From positions 22,526,003 to 22,590,002 of the forward strand of contig NC_135551.1 of assembly GCF_964340395.1 (NCBI RefSeq): DNA of 64,000 nt, given 5' to 3'. Made by a program: the position numbers and the translations under genes. Each line of letters starts with the position of its first letter. Within the stretch, counting starts at the first letter, position 1. This document shows positions 42,953 to 53,316 of the stretch, piece after piece. The stretch is from Glandiceps talaboti (taxonomy: Eukaryota > Hemichordata > Enteropneusta > Spengelidae). A model generated the notes under the pieces. That model made no database searches. It had not been told where the DNA came from and saw nothing but the letters and a program-made list of their open reading frames with translations.

Positions 42953-44074
42953 CACACGCATACATACACGTACACACATATACTCACACATACACATACA
43001 CACATAAATGAAATCACACACATATGAACCTGCTCACCTCATAACCTCAAATAAACACGTGTATACACAAAAACCACTCGTGCGTGTATGTGTGCGCGTA
43101 CACACACACATACACACAATCGGCATTGGCGTAGTCTTCAGTCCAATTTATGACTTTTTTCCCCACCAGAACTTCAAAAAAGCATTACAGACTGCACCCA
43201 TTGCTATGTTTTACATGTGTATATGCTTATAATTGCTCAAGGTGTGTTACATTGTATAAATAAATCATAACATCTGGCATCATATCACCCAATCATTCCA
43301 CACCACAGAGTCCAAATGATGATGAAATTCCATGGCATCCAGATAGGAAATCAGTTCCTAAGAGACCACCAATCCCTGATAGCCTTATGAATGATCAATA
43401 TGTAAGTGCTCCATGGCTTATCTTCAAAACATGTCACTTTTGGCTTTCATACTCCTAAGTGCTTAACAGCTTATTACCTTTGCCGAAAACACCATGGATA
43501 TTAATTGATCACCTAGTGCATACGCATTTTCTCCTGCCTTGCAAGAGACAATGTGCTCCACTGCAAAAAATCATCAAAGGAGGCAGAACTTAAACTTGGC
43601 GTTTCTCTTATAAAATCATGCATAATGTACATGTAAGTGATGTAAAATCATGACTCTCCAGAACCTAAAAAAAGAAAACAACAACAGAATTCAGTTTTAT
43701 TCTACCTCCACCACCACCTCCAAAAGTAAAATAATTTAATATGACATGCTCGCTGCCTCCTCTGGTTCAGCATTTCATTTAGAGTATTGTTGTCTTTGTC
43801 TTTAATCCAGAATGCAGCAGATACAGACAAAAGGAGGATAAACCGACAGCCCAGCACCCAAAGTCGTCAAAACAGCGTTATCAACGATAGCGGTGATGCT
43901 GAACTTCAAGATCTCCGATCAGAGATCAGAAGTCTTCGAAACACCATTGGCGACCTGCGTCAAGAGTTCAAGTCCGAAACAAATAAATTGATGCTGGAAA
44001 TTGATGAAGAGAAAAAACAGAGAATGACAATGCAAGTAGAACTTGATAGGCTCAAGAGACTCGTCATGAAGTAA
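8161..44074 (+). CDS. CIN85/CD2AP-family SH3 adaptor protein, complete gene
   Basis: Thirteen coding exons keep one frame of 578 codons: 8161-8164, 24000-24157, 24626-24734, 27143-27388, 28331-28533, 35267-35330, 36224-36429, 37059-37113, 38825-38884, 41498-41656, 42466-42578, 43309-43401, 43811-44074. All use GT-AG. Exon 1 gives ATGG, which with TG of exon 2 makes the family start MVEA. Domains: SH3-A residues 2-57, SH3-B 101-157, SH3-C 266-323, each with the ALYDY-like, WWEG and FP(D/S)NFV motifs; a conserved GVGLGDIFK linker (about 188); [12 protein letters not shown] (333-344); the FDSV stretch and capping-protein-binding motif (424-450); PKRPP; a C-terminal coiled coil 520-577 containing DEEKKQR. 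Known of the family: SH3 domains bind PxxxPR in CBL and other partners, the CPI motif binds CapZ, and the coiled coil trimerises. It couples receptor ubiquitination and endocytosis to cortical actin. Human members are 639-665 aa; this one is 577, with a shorter linker. Both paralogues are equally close by eye, so I give no symbol. The exon 8 acceptor could be 6 nt earlier (37053). Confidence 0.93.
11840..12131 (+). mobile_element. MITE-like element, copy 1 (292 bp)
   Basis: Bounded by a perfect 13-bp terminal inverted repeat, ACAAGCCATTAGC / GCTAATGGCTTGT. A copy of exactly the same length lies in opposite orientation at 54333-54624 with high identity throughout. No transposase is encoded. 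Similarity continues about 10 bp beyond each TIR, so the true ends may lie slightly outside. Confidence 0.82.
14892..15020. mobile_element. Possible fold-back element starting TAGTC
   Basis: The left end TAGTCTAGCTGCTAGACC and the right end GGGGTCTAGCAGCATGAC are inverted repeats (GCTGCTAGACC shared). The layout resembles the TAGTC fold-back elements at 41770 and 50699 but the outer bases match less well. Confidence 0.4.
15765..16122 (+). repeat. Tandem repeat, unit about 58-66 bp
   Basis: About six units, each with the core GTAGAACAGGACAGCATGGA preceded by ATTTTATCA and followed by TTCTATnAAATTGTAAAC. Degenerate relatives extend on both sides, from about 15671 to 16225. Confidence 0.85.
17005..17255 (+). 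mobile_element. tRNA-derived SINE
   Basis: The 5' part carries the RNA polymerase III A box (TGGCCGAGTGG, 17013-17023) and B box (GGTTTGAACC, 17056-17065) at tRNA-like spacing, derived from a Leu/Ser-type tRNA. A non-tRNA body follows with CCCCGGATACTTCGGTTTCC (17148-17167), a motif like the central domains of broadly distributed invertebrate SINEs. The tail is AT-rich (GATAAATAATTAA). The tRNA part does not close a proper acceptor stem, so it is not a functional tRNA gene. The 3' boundary is approximate. Confidence 0.8.
19564..19849. mobile_element. Inverted-repeat (fold-back) element
   Basis: Arms of about 100 bp pair with each other (19564-19668 with 19767-19849) around a spacer of about 100 bp. 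The outer ends read CCACAGGCACTTGTT and AACAAGTGCCTGTGG. Both arms contain an ATATCTTGG..TTTATTGTAT segment in opposite orientation. There is no coding capacity. A TACATGTACATTGTA insert in the left arm breaks the symmetry. Confidence 0.75.
22792..23208. mobile_element. MITE-like element with about 75-bp terminal inverted repeats
   Basis: The left end TGAATTTCACAACGCCGTTC and the right end (reverse complement TGAATTTCACAATACTGTTC) match over about 75 bp, including CAGCTTTTCTGTTT and CAACAAGAAACTA. An internal segment (CAGACATCAAATGAACACCG, near 22973) recurs in the repeat at 27875-28090. An open frame of 137 codons crosses the element but has no family signature. Confidence 0.8.
25065..25380 (+). 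repeat. Dispersed repeat with an A-rich insertion
   Basis: The flanks CTCAACTATT (25067) and GCACTCCTAGTGGCCAAACC (25320-25339) match a shorter copy at 44802-44895 (CTCAACTATTGTC, GCCCTCCTAGTGGCAAAAC). Here the two parts are separated by an AAACAAAAAAC-type tract of about 175 bp. Confidence 0.6.
25847..25914. repeat. (CA)n microsatellite
   Basis: About 68 bp of uninterrupted CA in intron 3 of the CIN85-like gene. Confidence 0.98.
26287..26715. repeat. (ACAT)n tetranucleotide array
   Basis: About 430 bp of ACAT with short CA inserts. Two identical interruptions reading ACATGTACATGTCGTACATA (about 26381-26400 and 26679-26698) show that the array contains a duplicated block of about 300 bp. 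The overlapping open frames on both strands are artefacts of a stop-free tetranucleotide. Confidence 0.97.
27875..28090 (+). repeat. Tandem duplication of a transposon-related segment
   Basis: Two direct copies of about 106 bp (27875-27980 and 27981-28090). Both contain CACTGTTCACTC/TACTGTTCACTC and TAGACATCAAATGAAT. The second continues into GCTGCAAAGGACAG, as does the element at 22792, so this is a rearranged relative of that MITE in intron 4. Confidence 0.7.
29440..29990 (+). repeat. 34-bp minisatellite
   Basis: About 15 units. The consensus begins GTGCTAGTCTAGTGCTAGCA and continues GTGTGCACATTGTA; some units are 30 bp and lack TTGTA. Every unit carries the palindromes GCTAGC and GTGCAC. 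The edges decay gradually, consistent with slippage and mutation. Confidence 0.93.
31527..31960 (+). repeat. Four diverged direct repeats with CCAAT and octamer words
   Basis: Units start near 31527, 31686, 31794 and 31876. Each has CTCAACATATTGATGACnnA or a close variant, then CCATATATG, then ATGCAAAT or TTGCAAATCA, then AGTTGTTCA and CCAATCAGAAATG. The last unit is degenerate in the CCAAT part. Confidence 0.7.
34059..34362. mobile_element. Possible MITE in intron 5
   Basis: The left end TGTGTCCTCTAA and the right end TTAGAGGGCACA are imperfect inverted repeats. Subterminal AATTGATGT and GACATTTTGATCC also pair roughly. No coding capacity. It was not matched to another complete copy in the window. 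Confidence 0.45.
35890..36000 (-). repeat. Dispersed repeat related to 18258-18345
   Basis: The reverse complement of this segment matches 18258-18345: TTATTCC..CAATA, TTCATTCAnCC.GAAAATACT, then two inverted GTCACTAC words. A relative lies at 63920-63995 (AAGTGACAAGGGCCTTCCTG, then GGCTGAATGACGAAAATATT). The opposed GTCACT/AGTGAC words suggest a small inverted-repeat transposon family. Confidence 0.5.
36681..36830 (+). other. Possible 150-nt cassette exon of the CIN85-like gene
   Basis: A 150-nt open segment between exons 7 and 8, both of which meet in phase 0. It has AG immediately upstream and a CAG/GTAACA donor, and would add 50 residues, including [19 protein letters not shown], without shifting frame. 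The acceptor (TAGACATAAG) has no polypyrimidine tract and the segment matches nothing I know in the vertebrate proteins, so it is left out of the main model. Confidence 0.18.
36930..37012 (-). mobile_element. Fragment of the CTACTC fold-back element
   Basis: It shares CACCCCTGACGATACTGATGAGACATC and the CTTCCAAAGAA(A/T)TTT end with the right half of the complete element at 53317-53549. It lies just upstream of exon 8. Confidence 0.55.
38128..38140. repeat. Poly-G tract
   Basis: Run of about 13 G in a GGTGGG-rich context. A second G-rich stretch (GGT repeats, then poly-G) lies at 38460-38496, both in intron 8 of the CIN85-like gene. Each could form a G-quadruplex. Confidence 0.8.
38885..41497 (+). 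other. Intron 9 of the CIN85-like gene
   Basis: No exon supported. A stretch near 40770-41025 opens with TAGTCTCGATTACC, like the TAGTC fold-back elements, but I could not identify a clear paired end. Confidence 0.6.
41770..41939. mobile_element. TAGTC fold-back MITE with imperfect 9-bp target duplication
   Basis: 170 bp, nearly palindromic over its whole length. It begins TAGTCTCGCTGCCAGAC and ends GTCTGGCAGCGAGACTA. Flanks are GGGTTTGCC (41761-41769) and CGGTTTGCC (41940-41948), 8 of 9 bases identical. It lies in intron 10 of the CIN85-like gene. No coding capacity. Confidence 0.85.
42905..43012. repeat. CA-rich microsatellite
   Basis: A pure CA core at about 42913-42949, flanked by CATACACA-type imperfect units, in intron 11 of the CIN85-like gene. 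Confidence 0.95.
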
Positions 44075-44801
44075 CCTGTTGGAAACTCTGTAAGATATAG
44101 TGCTTCCCCTTCAACTTATGCAATCTGCGATTTCAATCTTATCAAGATATGTCCTACCCCCTTTTTTTCCATTTTCCAGTACTTACTACTAGTCCTAGTT
44201 CAGGTTACCTTTTAAACACTGTGAATTCTAGTATCTTCAGGGAATTCTTAGAATGAAAAAAAAAACAGGGGCCAGTACATTAAATACTCAGCAGGTACTG
44301 ATAGTATGAGACATTTTTTGATTAGATAAACCATGAAGCTTCATAATGAGCAAAAAAAAGGGCCAAAATTCACTAACGAACCTGCATCTCATCCTTAATT
44401 ACTTAATTACTCAGTCTAGTTGAGATAATTTCTTTATCTTGTGAACAAAAAGACATAATAAGGCGAACCATAAGCCCAGGTGATGTCACTCATTGACTGT
44501 TGTCTTCATGTTAATTATATGACTGCTAATCTCTGTCATTCTACCCGTTTAAGAATGTGTAATACATTACCGGTATATGCTAACTGTCAGTGTCAAAAGA
44601 AGTGTCACAAGAGGGTGCCAAAGTTGAGAGAACATGAGGACTAAAATCACATGGCACTGCACTACATGAAGCAGTCAACCAAATGCAGCAAAAACAACTG
44701 TGAATTTCTAACATGTGATCTGAAACAAATTTAGCACATTTTTTGACAAGTGCTGTGAAACACTGGATAATGATAATTTTTTCAAGGAGGCTTAGTACTC
44801 A

Positions 44802-44895
44802 ACTATTGTCACCCTAACTTCTGGTCCACAAGCTGTTTCTGAACAGCCCTCCTAGTGGCAAAACTATAAAATCTTTTGTCTTTCTGGCAGGCAGA
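44802..44895 (+). repeat. Dispersed repeat, second copy
   Basis: Related to the flanks of 25065-25380 (CCTCCTAGTGGCAAAACTAT, AAATCTTTTGTCTTTCTG) but without the A-rich insert. Confidence 0.55.
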
Positions 44896-45297
44896 ATATT
44901 ATTTTATAATTAAACTCTGTAAACAGCCAATAATTATACCCAGATGTTGATTTATGTAATTAGTAATTGCAGGTCCAGATGATAAATTACGCACAGATAT
45001 TTCAAAACTCTTAATTGTCACCAAAGGATAACATTCTCGACTTACTTTAAACAGTATTTTTTGAAAACAGGAGTTTTACAAGAACTTTAGTTGCATTAGT
45101 GTATTCACTTACAATGTAGGCACACTGTAGGATTTATAAAGAAGTAGTGTCTACCTTCAGGTTCATGTTGTGAAGTGTAAACTAGTCTAGTTCTAGATGA
45201 GTAATTTTGAAGACTTGTACCCCTGCATGCTGTTTCCATTAAGTATGCCTCTCTATCGATGTCATACTACAGGTTTCCCCATTGGCCTTCTAAACAT

Positions 45298-45338
45298 GTA
45301 TATATGCATGTATATGTATATGTACATGTACATGTATT

Positions 45339-45409
<71 letters not shown>

Positions 45410-45480
45410 GTATGTGTATATGTATATATATGTATGTGTATATGTATATTTATATGTATGTATGTGTATATGTACATGTA
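45298..45480. repeat. (TATATG)n / TATG array
   Basis: About 180 bp of hexanucleotide TATATG with TACATG variants at both ends. Open frames of Met-Tyr repeats across it are artefacts. Confidence 0.96.
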
Positions 45481-48400
45481 GTAAATGGCTGCATTTTGAC
45501 CAATGCTTTACCATCAGTTTGTGGTGATAACTGAATTAATGCATTTCGTCGAGATAATGATGACTAACTTTCACCGTTGATACCACTTCTAGTTTCACAT
45601 ATACATATATATCAGACTTTGGGACATTAAATGAATGATTAGAATCTATCTATTTTGATCACAGTCAGTGATACTAATCGTTAAACCCAATATAGCAACT
45701 CTAAATCAGGGTAAATTATACATAGTAGTGCCTTAGATCTATTATAACCTGACTCAGGTTCTAACTTTTCAACTATTGCATTATATCAAATTTTAACCCA
45801 TATGTATATATGATATGGAACATTCCTAATGATAAAAAGGCCATTTGTCATATCTATGGAACATTCCAAAATTTGACCTAATGGAACCATTCCAAAATGT
45901 AAAGGGGGTGGAAGGCCATCTTAAGGCCTTCATTTATCATAAAGTTGCATTCAGTGGTGTTTTGTTTGCAATAGGCTTTCACGTGTGATTCATTGAATTC
46001 AAAGACATTGAGTGTTGATAAAGTCAGTGTGCATACTGTGCATAGGATGGGAAAATCCTGGTGTTTCCAATATAAGAGAATTATGGGAGTTGCATCAATT
46101 AAGTTATTTTCTAAGGATATATGTTCCTGTATATGTCTCCACCCTTGCTGCAAAAATTAGTTGGATTTCAAAGAGCTTAAACTCAAAACCAAGTTAAAAT
46201 AATAATTTTATTTCATTGAACATAACCAGTACACGGTTAGAAATATTTACTTTGGTTATATGACAAATGCACTTTAAAGCTAATAAAACATGATAGTTAC
46301 CAAGAAAAAACCTCATTTATTGTTTTCACTTGGTAAATGAATGGTTTTCACCAGCTCTTATTGTCGCAGTTTTCCTAAAAAACATTGTCTGGTGCATTTG
46401 GTAGCCTAGGTATCCACTATTGGCCAAGTTGGCAATTGTATAGTGATAATATATTTACCTTTCACAGTTTAAGCCTTAAACCCCAATGTCCGTATTCCAT
46501 GTATCTCTACACTCCAGTAAATTTATAAAAGTACATGCACTGTTCTATCATGGACCAATTATTGTTATCAAATTAGACAAGTACATTTGAAGAAGGTATA
46601 TGTTGTGACATTATTTCTTTTCTGCTGGGACACAAAAAAATTTCCTTATTGGAAAATTTGAATATCTTATTCTATAATATTAAAACAATGTGCCAGAACA
46701 GTATTGGTGGGGAAATATACCATTTAGTGTTTGTCTTTTTGTCCATGACATTTTTTCTGTAAACTATAATTAAGAATTAACAAATATTCAGATGGATTAC
46801 AAATAATGACAGAGTATTTTATGTTTATTTGGTTGTTTAAGATTATTGTTCGTGTATGGCTGCAGTTTTCAGTATTCAATATCTACATATTACAGTAACT
46901 TACTATCAGCATCAAACAATTTCATTGTATATCTCTCGTTCTATGATATTGACTTGGGTCACTTTAAACAATGATGAGCAGCTTACTTTCTGCTTGCTGT
47001 GCAGCTGCAATGTTGAAATGGATTTTATGAATGCTTCAGTTATAGACTATTATGTTCTTAAAGACACAAATAATAAACAAAAAATAGCTTGGTGTTTGTT
47101 TGAAAGAAATATACTTGCTACTTATTGCTTCAAAAATTGTACACTGTTGAGTGAATATGCCATAAAAATGTGATTGAATGTTACTGTTGTTAAAAAGCGA
47201 GTGAAGAAATTAGAAGTTGGTGTGTAACATTTTGTCATTCCAGAAGTGATAAGATTTGATTCATATATCATTCAAAATTTTCCACAACAGAATCTAACTT
47301 TCCAACGTATATAGAAATTGATATTTTATTCAACTCTTTCCAATATTATAACACTGATATCATCTATAATCTACAATTACTACTTAGATAGATAGATAGA
47401 TAGATAAATATACCAATTTTCACATTTTGTCTGAAGTTTAGTCTGTATATCGTATTATTGTCATATTATTCTTTAAGGTTTTAGCATTTCTTGTAGCATA
47501 AGGTTAGATATTGATCAAGCGAAATTACTATTACAAAGTATTTATTTTTTTGGAAAATTTTGAAATTATTGTCATTTACAAAGAATGATACTAGCAGATT
47601 TTTCTCTTGACTTTGAACTTGAAATGACCAAACTGTCATGATTTATGAATCTTGGAAAACTTACGAGGACACAATTATGTACTTGATGTATAATAGCTGT
47701 TATTTTTATCTACTTGATATATCTTCCAGATTATAGGAATTATGAATTGATGTTCAATGCTGAATGACCAAATCTTATTACTGTCTTCATTGCATTGCAT
47801 ATACTTTAAACCTAGATATTTTCGTCACTAGAAAATTATGCGAATTCATAGACTTCAACTAGTTCCTAAGACTAATGTTTACACATTTCTAAGCCTGGTA
47901 CACTGTGTTTACAATGTATATACAAGAAGGTATAGCCACTACTTATTTTCATGCGTTTGTTTTCCTGCAAACAAATAAGTGAATTTTTCCAGCTTTACAG
48001 TACAGTCGTAATAGTGTAAATAGTTTGGTATCTCAATTAATTGTAATTTCTGAATGTCTTTAAAGTGTAAGGTGTTTACTTATGGTGTGTATCTAACCAC
48101 ATTATTATTTCCATTAGAGTCTTTGGTTGCAGCTATGAAACATTATGCATTGTTCCAAATGTATTTGGATTTTTTCCAGGCATTTTTTGCAGATATCACT
48201 TTTATGTAAAGATGAAGTGTAGTGGAAGTTACTTCTAGAGTTTCTATGCTTCATTTCATAATGAATGACTGGATAGTTCACGGAAAACAACTGAAATGTT
48301 TTCAGTGAAAATCAAGCCCATGAAATATAAACTACTAAACAGTACTTGAAACAGTAATAGTCATAATACGTTCTTGTACCATGTCCATGGCCAAGGGTTC

Positions 48401-49250
48401 TTATTACCTATGAGGAATGTTTCGCCTTTTCAGGTTGACAGGCTTTGTCAAACTGTCCATTTGCTGGCTTTACCACTAGGTGGTACAAGAATGTTTTATT
48501 ACTATGTTTTTCCAACCTGAAGAACGTGTTTAAGGATAAAGTATTTGAAACAGAATTGAAAACTGAAGTCAGAATTAAAGATGTATGGATTTATGTAGCC
48601 CTTAGTGACAAATTTCCAGCCATTTCTTAAATGTTAAATTAGCTATGCAATATAGAAGTGGAGTCTTAATAATGTTTGAATGTACATACACATGGAGGAA
48701 TTGACCTTGACCTATAGACCTCAAGGTCATATGTTCATTTACAGGATATTTTCGCATTTGTTTGATCCTAACGAGACCTAAGCCTTATCAAATCACCACT
48801 GCTGTGTTTTATCATAAAGAAGTACACAGACATAAGTCAGACTGTGGTGTGTTTAGTTTGTTAATAGTAATAATACTCAGATTCTAGTCAACCAGGGTGA
48901 TCAGAGGTCAGTACCACTGCAGTTTGGTTATAGTTTACTACTAGCTTGGTTAGATTAAATTTTGCATGACTGAAAAGAAGAACGGTCATATTTGATTTGA
49001 CCATGTGAACAATGTAGACTTTCTCAAAATAGTTTCTTTCTGGCATTTCTCAAGTTGACTTCGAGATTGAACATTAAATCCTTAAGGGTACACCTTACTG
49101 AATTTCATGTAGAAGTATACTTTTATTATTATCATCTCACTATTTGCATACAGAAATCTAGGTTTGGTTGTGTACTCAATGAAGACTTATTGTTTTATTT
49201 TCATGATATGTTGTAATTCCCTTGTTTTGTGACATGGTTATAAGTATTTA

Positions 49251-49366
49251 GTATACATACATACATACATACATACATACATACATACACACACACATGC
49301 ATACATACGTACGTACATACATACATACGTACGTACATACATACATACATACATACATACATGCAT

Positions 49367-49417
<51 letters not shown>

Positions 49418-49449
49418 TACATACATACATACATACATACATACATACC
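49251..49449. repeat. Compound ACAT / ACGC / CA microsatellite
   Basis: ACAT units, an ACGT-rich part, a block of GCACGCAC units (about 49363-49386), then CA and ACAT again. Confidence 0.96.
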
Positions 49450-49857
49450 ATATCAAGGTATTCATATATTTACCTTCTAACTTTCATTGGGATGGATGGA
49501 TAGATATCACCTAGTGCATTGCCAATGTGAATATTTTGTAAATTTGTTTTGAAGATATGAATGATATGGATGTGATTCATGGAAACATTGTTTTATTGAT
49601 ATTTCCAAATTACAACTCAGTGTAAACTCTTACTTATGAAGCAGTATTCGATCACAAAAAAGTTTGAAAATTCAAAAAATGTAGATTTAGTGTACTTGAT
49701 TCTGTTCCATTGCTACATGGGGTTTAGATTCTCTCTGATATTGTAGATATCTTAATATTGTAAATGAACATTGTACATATGATACATTCTATAGAACAAG
49801 AATATAGTAGGTGAAATAAATGATTTTGAAGAAAATACTTGTGTATGCATTATATCT

Positions 49858-49873
49858 TGTATGTATGTATGTA

Positions 49874-49921
<48 letters not shown>

Positions 49922-49945
49922 CATGCATGTGTGTCTCTGTATGTA

Positions 49946-49981
<36 letters not shown>

Positions 49982-50004
49982 CGTGCATGCATGCATGCAT
50001 GCAT
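49858..50004. repeat. Compound GTAT / GT / GCAT microsatellite
   Basis: Two GT blocks separated by GTAT and GCAT units. In motif composition it is close to the reverse complement of the array at 49251-49449. Confidence 0.96.
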
Positions 50005-50500
50005 GGATCATGTTATAGCTAGTATTGTCTAATTTCAAATGTTTTCATTTCATAGACTTAGGCAAATCAGTTTACTCAGAATGAAATGTATTAATTAAAA
50101 GATTGAGAAAGCCTGTGACGATTGGTTCGACCAGTACCAGAATTTGTTCTTTCGTTCAAAAAAATTATTTTAAAATATATTTTTTTTAATTTTTAACGCA
50201 CTTATGTATCTTAGAAACAAGTGTTAAATCAATTAAGATAGAATGCGTTATTTTTCAACGATAAACGAGCAAATAATTCGCACTCCCGCTCTATTGTTTG
50301 ACAAGAAATCAAGAAATCATCCTCTTCTAATTATGACGCTGAGTTTTAGTCCCCCCTACATATGCAGCGCCCTCTTCATGGCGTACGTTCTAAATCACCG
50401 CAAAGCATCATGGTTACATCATTAGCTTCTGCGCAAGTGCTATGACCTAGAGGCAGGGGTTATTTTACCGGCTCACGTTGTGTGATTTTACGATAAAAGT

Positions 50501-52649
50501 ATGAACATGGATTCGTTTTCGTCGCCAGCGGGAAAGGCCGGGCCACATGAAAGGGAGGCACTTATGGACCAAGTGAAATCACAACTTGCTGTCGCCAATG
50601 CTCAAGATTTACTACAGGTAGTTATTTCCAAATTGATATAATCGTGCAATGATACTTGCTTGGGTAACCGTAACGACTCAACACAACTTTCGTCAGCCTA
50701 GTAGTCCTGCTTGCATGACGGTGCACGAGTCTGTATTACTGACAGGGAAAATTGTCAGAATCGAGTCCCGAATTCCTCCGTATGCAAGCAGGACTATCGT
50801 CAGCCGTGCTCGATCTCGATCCTAAGATCTCATAATCAAATCTCTAGCAAATATTGCTCGTACATGTCTGCAACTTGAATCTATGACAAGTTGGATATTA
50901 GCTACACCAATTTTATATGAACAATATACACGAAGCGAACATATCCATATTTGCACGGGGGTGGGGTGGTCCCTGGGGGTGGGAGGGAGATTCCTTTGGT
51001 ATAAACTTGTACTTGTGGGGAGGTTCCGACTCCTGGCCTCCAAACCTAGGGTGTTACTTATTATAATATAACACATTTAACAAAATCGGGAGTATTTACT
51101 GTTACCAGAGCTTGGTATAGCGTGAAATGGTCATGAATTTCTTGATATTTTTGCTGTGCTATAGTTTTAGAACACTGTCTAAAATGAAAGGCAAATACAG
51201 TTACTTATAATCGTGGCGAAGAACTCAGATTTGATCTTTATTCACCATGAAGAAAAACTCACAGTTTTAACATGAAAAGTATACCATTTCTCAAACCTGA
51301 GGGTAGTAAAAAGGAACCCAAGCAGTGAACCCTCCCCATCATATTACTGTGCACTGTATATGTGGCAGTTGACCCCCCCACCACCTCAGCTTTGCATTCT
51401 ACCCCATGCCCTTACTCATTTCAAATCTAGCTACATGTATATGTAACTCTTCTTACAGCTGAAGGGGGAGAGTAAAAGGAAAACAGTCAGACACAGAAAG
51501 GATGTGTGTATGATACACTGATTAGGTGTTATACAGTAGGTTAGACCATAGACAGTTGAGGGGAGATCTAAGTCTATTGGAGTACACTGCAATCATCATG
51601 AAATGACTCCAACCCTCCCCTTGAAAAATTAGAATATTGCTTTTATAGTTTGTGATCTCTTACAGACATAAGAATGTTTTTGCAACAAGAATTATAATTA
51701 CAGACATTCAGACATTCCTGATGAAAGCCATAATCAACCAAGAAAGTAAAAAAAAAACTGAGATAACCTCTGCCCAATTAGTGTAAGGCACTGTAAGTAG
51801 TGAAATGTGATGGGTTGGCACAGCCGGATCAACATCTATGCTATAATGCTATCAACAAAGAGTGTGAAATGACGTAGCTCAAGTTTATAATACAGATCTG
51901 TTTGGAACCGTACACTATGCTTTATAACTTGCAATAATTGGACAGAGGTTACTTACATTGCATCTTTGTTATTGTTAAAAATTTCTGAATTGAATGTGGA
52001 TATTATAAAACATGGTTGATCATTGAAACTAAATGCAATTATAATTTCTATTGCATGTATCTAGCATTTGTACATGCATCATTATTTCATTACTGGTTTT
52101 TGTAAACAAGTCTGTGGTCAAGTCTGTGGTCTGTTGAAATAACTAATGCTAACTTCTTTATTTTCTTTGTAGAAAATGTCTGATAAATGTTTCAAGAAAT
52201 GTATTCCAAAGCCCGGTGCAACATTGGATAGTTCTGAACAGGTTAGTGACCAACCATTGTAAAGATCAGTCAGGAATTGTTTGTCAAAATCAAAATGCAG
52301 AATAACTTCAAGTCTGTAACATACAATATGTTGTGCAGCCCAACCAGCTGTTACTTCAGTGGTTGATTGTGTCATACAGACTAAGAGTTCAACAGACAAA
52401 ATTTTATTGTACGATAGTAAAGGTTAAAACATGAAGAGCATCAACATCTTTGGTATTCGGTGAGAGCTGTACAACATTTACCCAGAATACAGCATTTACC
52501 CAGAATACAGCATTTACCCAGAATACAGCATTTACTCAAAACAATGTTTCTGGGTAATATCATGTGAGTTACTGTATGTTAAAATGTAAAATTGTAGGCA
52601 AATAAATTTACATATTTTTAGCTGAAAAAAATGTGTGTGTGTGAGTGAG

Positions 52650-52684
<35 letters not shown>

Positions 52685-52935
52685 GTGTGTGTGTTTGTTT
52701 GTCTGTGTGTGTATGTATGTATGTATGTATGTATGTATGTATGTATGTATGTATGTTATAGTTTTGAATGCATAGAAGCCTTGTTGTCATGTTCTGAGAC
52801 CTAATCTCAAGTCAAATTTTGTGTTTTTTCCAGAAATGTTTAGCCATGTGCATGGACAGGTATATGGATGCCTGGAACACAGTATCAAAAACATACACAA
52901 CCAGACTGCAAAGAGAGAGAGGTTACTCAGGATAG
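50501..52935 (+). CDS. TIMM13: Mitochondrial import inner membrane translocase subunit Tim13
   Basis: Three exons, all joining in phase 0: 50501-50617, 52173-52241 and 52834-52935 (stop TAG), giving 95 aa, the length of the human protein. Seen: the twin CX3C motif (CFKKC in exon 2, CLAMC in exon 3) and the signature [12 protein letters not shown] near the C-terminus. Known: Tim13 forms a hexameric chaperone with Tim8 in the intermembrane space and escorts hydrophobic precursors such as Tim23 to the inner membrane; the twin CX3C cysteines form two intramolecular disulfides after Mia40-dependent import. Translation could also start at the third codon, whose context (AACATGG) is stronger. Splice signals are GTAGTT/TTTGTAG and GTTAGT/TTCCAG. 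There is no cleavable presequence, as expected. Confidence 0.96.
50618..52172 (+). other. Intron 1 of TIMM13
   Basis: 1.55 kb with a fold-back transposon at 50699-50796 and otherwise no recognised feature. Confidence 0.85.
50699..50796. mobile_element. TAGT fold-back MITE with perfect 9-bp target duplication
   Basis: 98 bp. The left end TAGTAGTCCTGCTTGCAT pairs with the right end ATGCAAGCAGGACTA. Direct repeats TCGTCAGCC flank it at 50690-50698 and 50797-50805. No coding capacity. Its ends and target-duplication length relate it to the element at 41770. Confidence 0.88.
52629..52756. repeat. Compound GT / GTCT / GTAT microsatellite
   Basis: GT, about seven GTCT units, GT/GTTT and then about eleven GTAT units, in intron 2 of TIMM13. 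Confidence 0.96.
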
Positions 52936-53316
52936 ACAAAATAAAATAGTGTCACCTTAGACTTCAATGATGCAATGACTTTAAAAAGGGTATCGTCACC
53001 AAACTTGGCACATTATGGATTTACACCCCCTTACAGTTCAGAGACGATGATTCAGTGCTCTCCCATGAAATAATGGTACAGCTGTTTGAATTTGCATAAC
53101 CTGACATGACTGCTATATCACATAGGTTTTGTATTTGAGAGATTTTAAGATGGAACCTACCACTCTAATGGTTGAGGGAGAAATCCAAATGTCCTCCTTC
53201 CGTAGGGGTTCTCACCTAACTGTATTTTACATCAAACAGATTATTTCATTCAAGTCATAGCTCATACTTTTTCTGAACATTCATATGAATATGCAAGTTT
53301 TTGTTACTAAGGAAAA

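Larger units (their letters stand above)
44075..50500. other. 3' UTR of the CIN85-like gene and intergenic DNA up to TIMM13
   Basis: No coding exon is supported. The 3' UTR begins at 44075; AATAAA signals occur near 46282 and 47070 but I cannot say which is used. The 105-codon frame at 46856-47173 is AT-rich, has no domain and is probably chance. Several microsatellites are listed separately. Confidence 0.5.

Noticed and set aside
43650-43725. Polyproline exon (LPPPPPPK) of the CIN85-like gene before the last exon
   Set aside because: The polyproline frame meets a stop before any usable acceptor, and exons 12 and 13 already join in phase 0.
46856-47173. 105-codon plus-strand frame as a gene
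   Set aside because: AT-rich, Ile/Tyr/Asn-biased, no domain; lies downstream of the CIN85-like gene and is probably chance.
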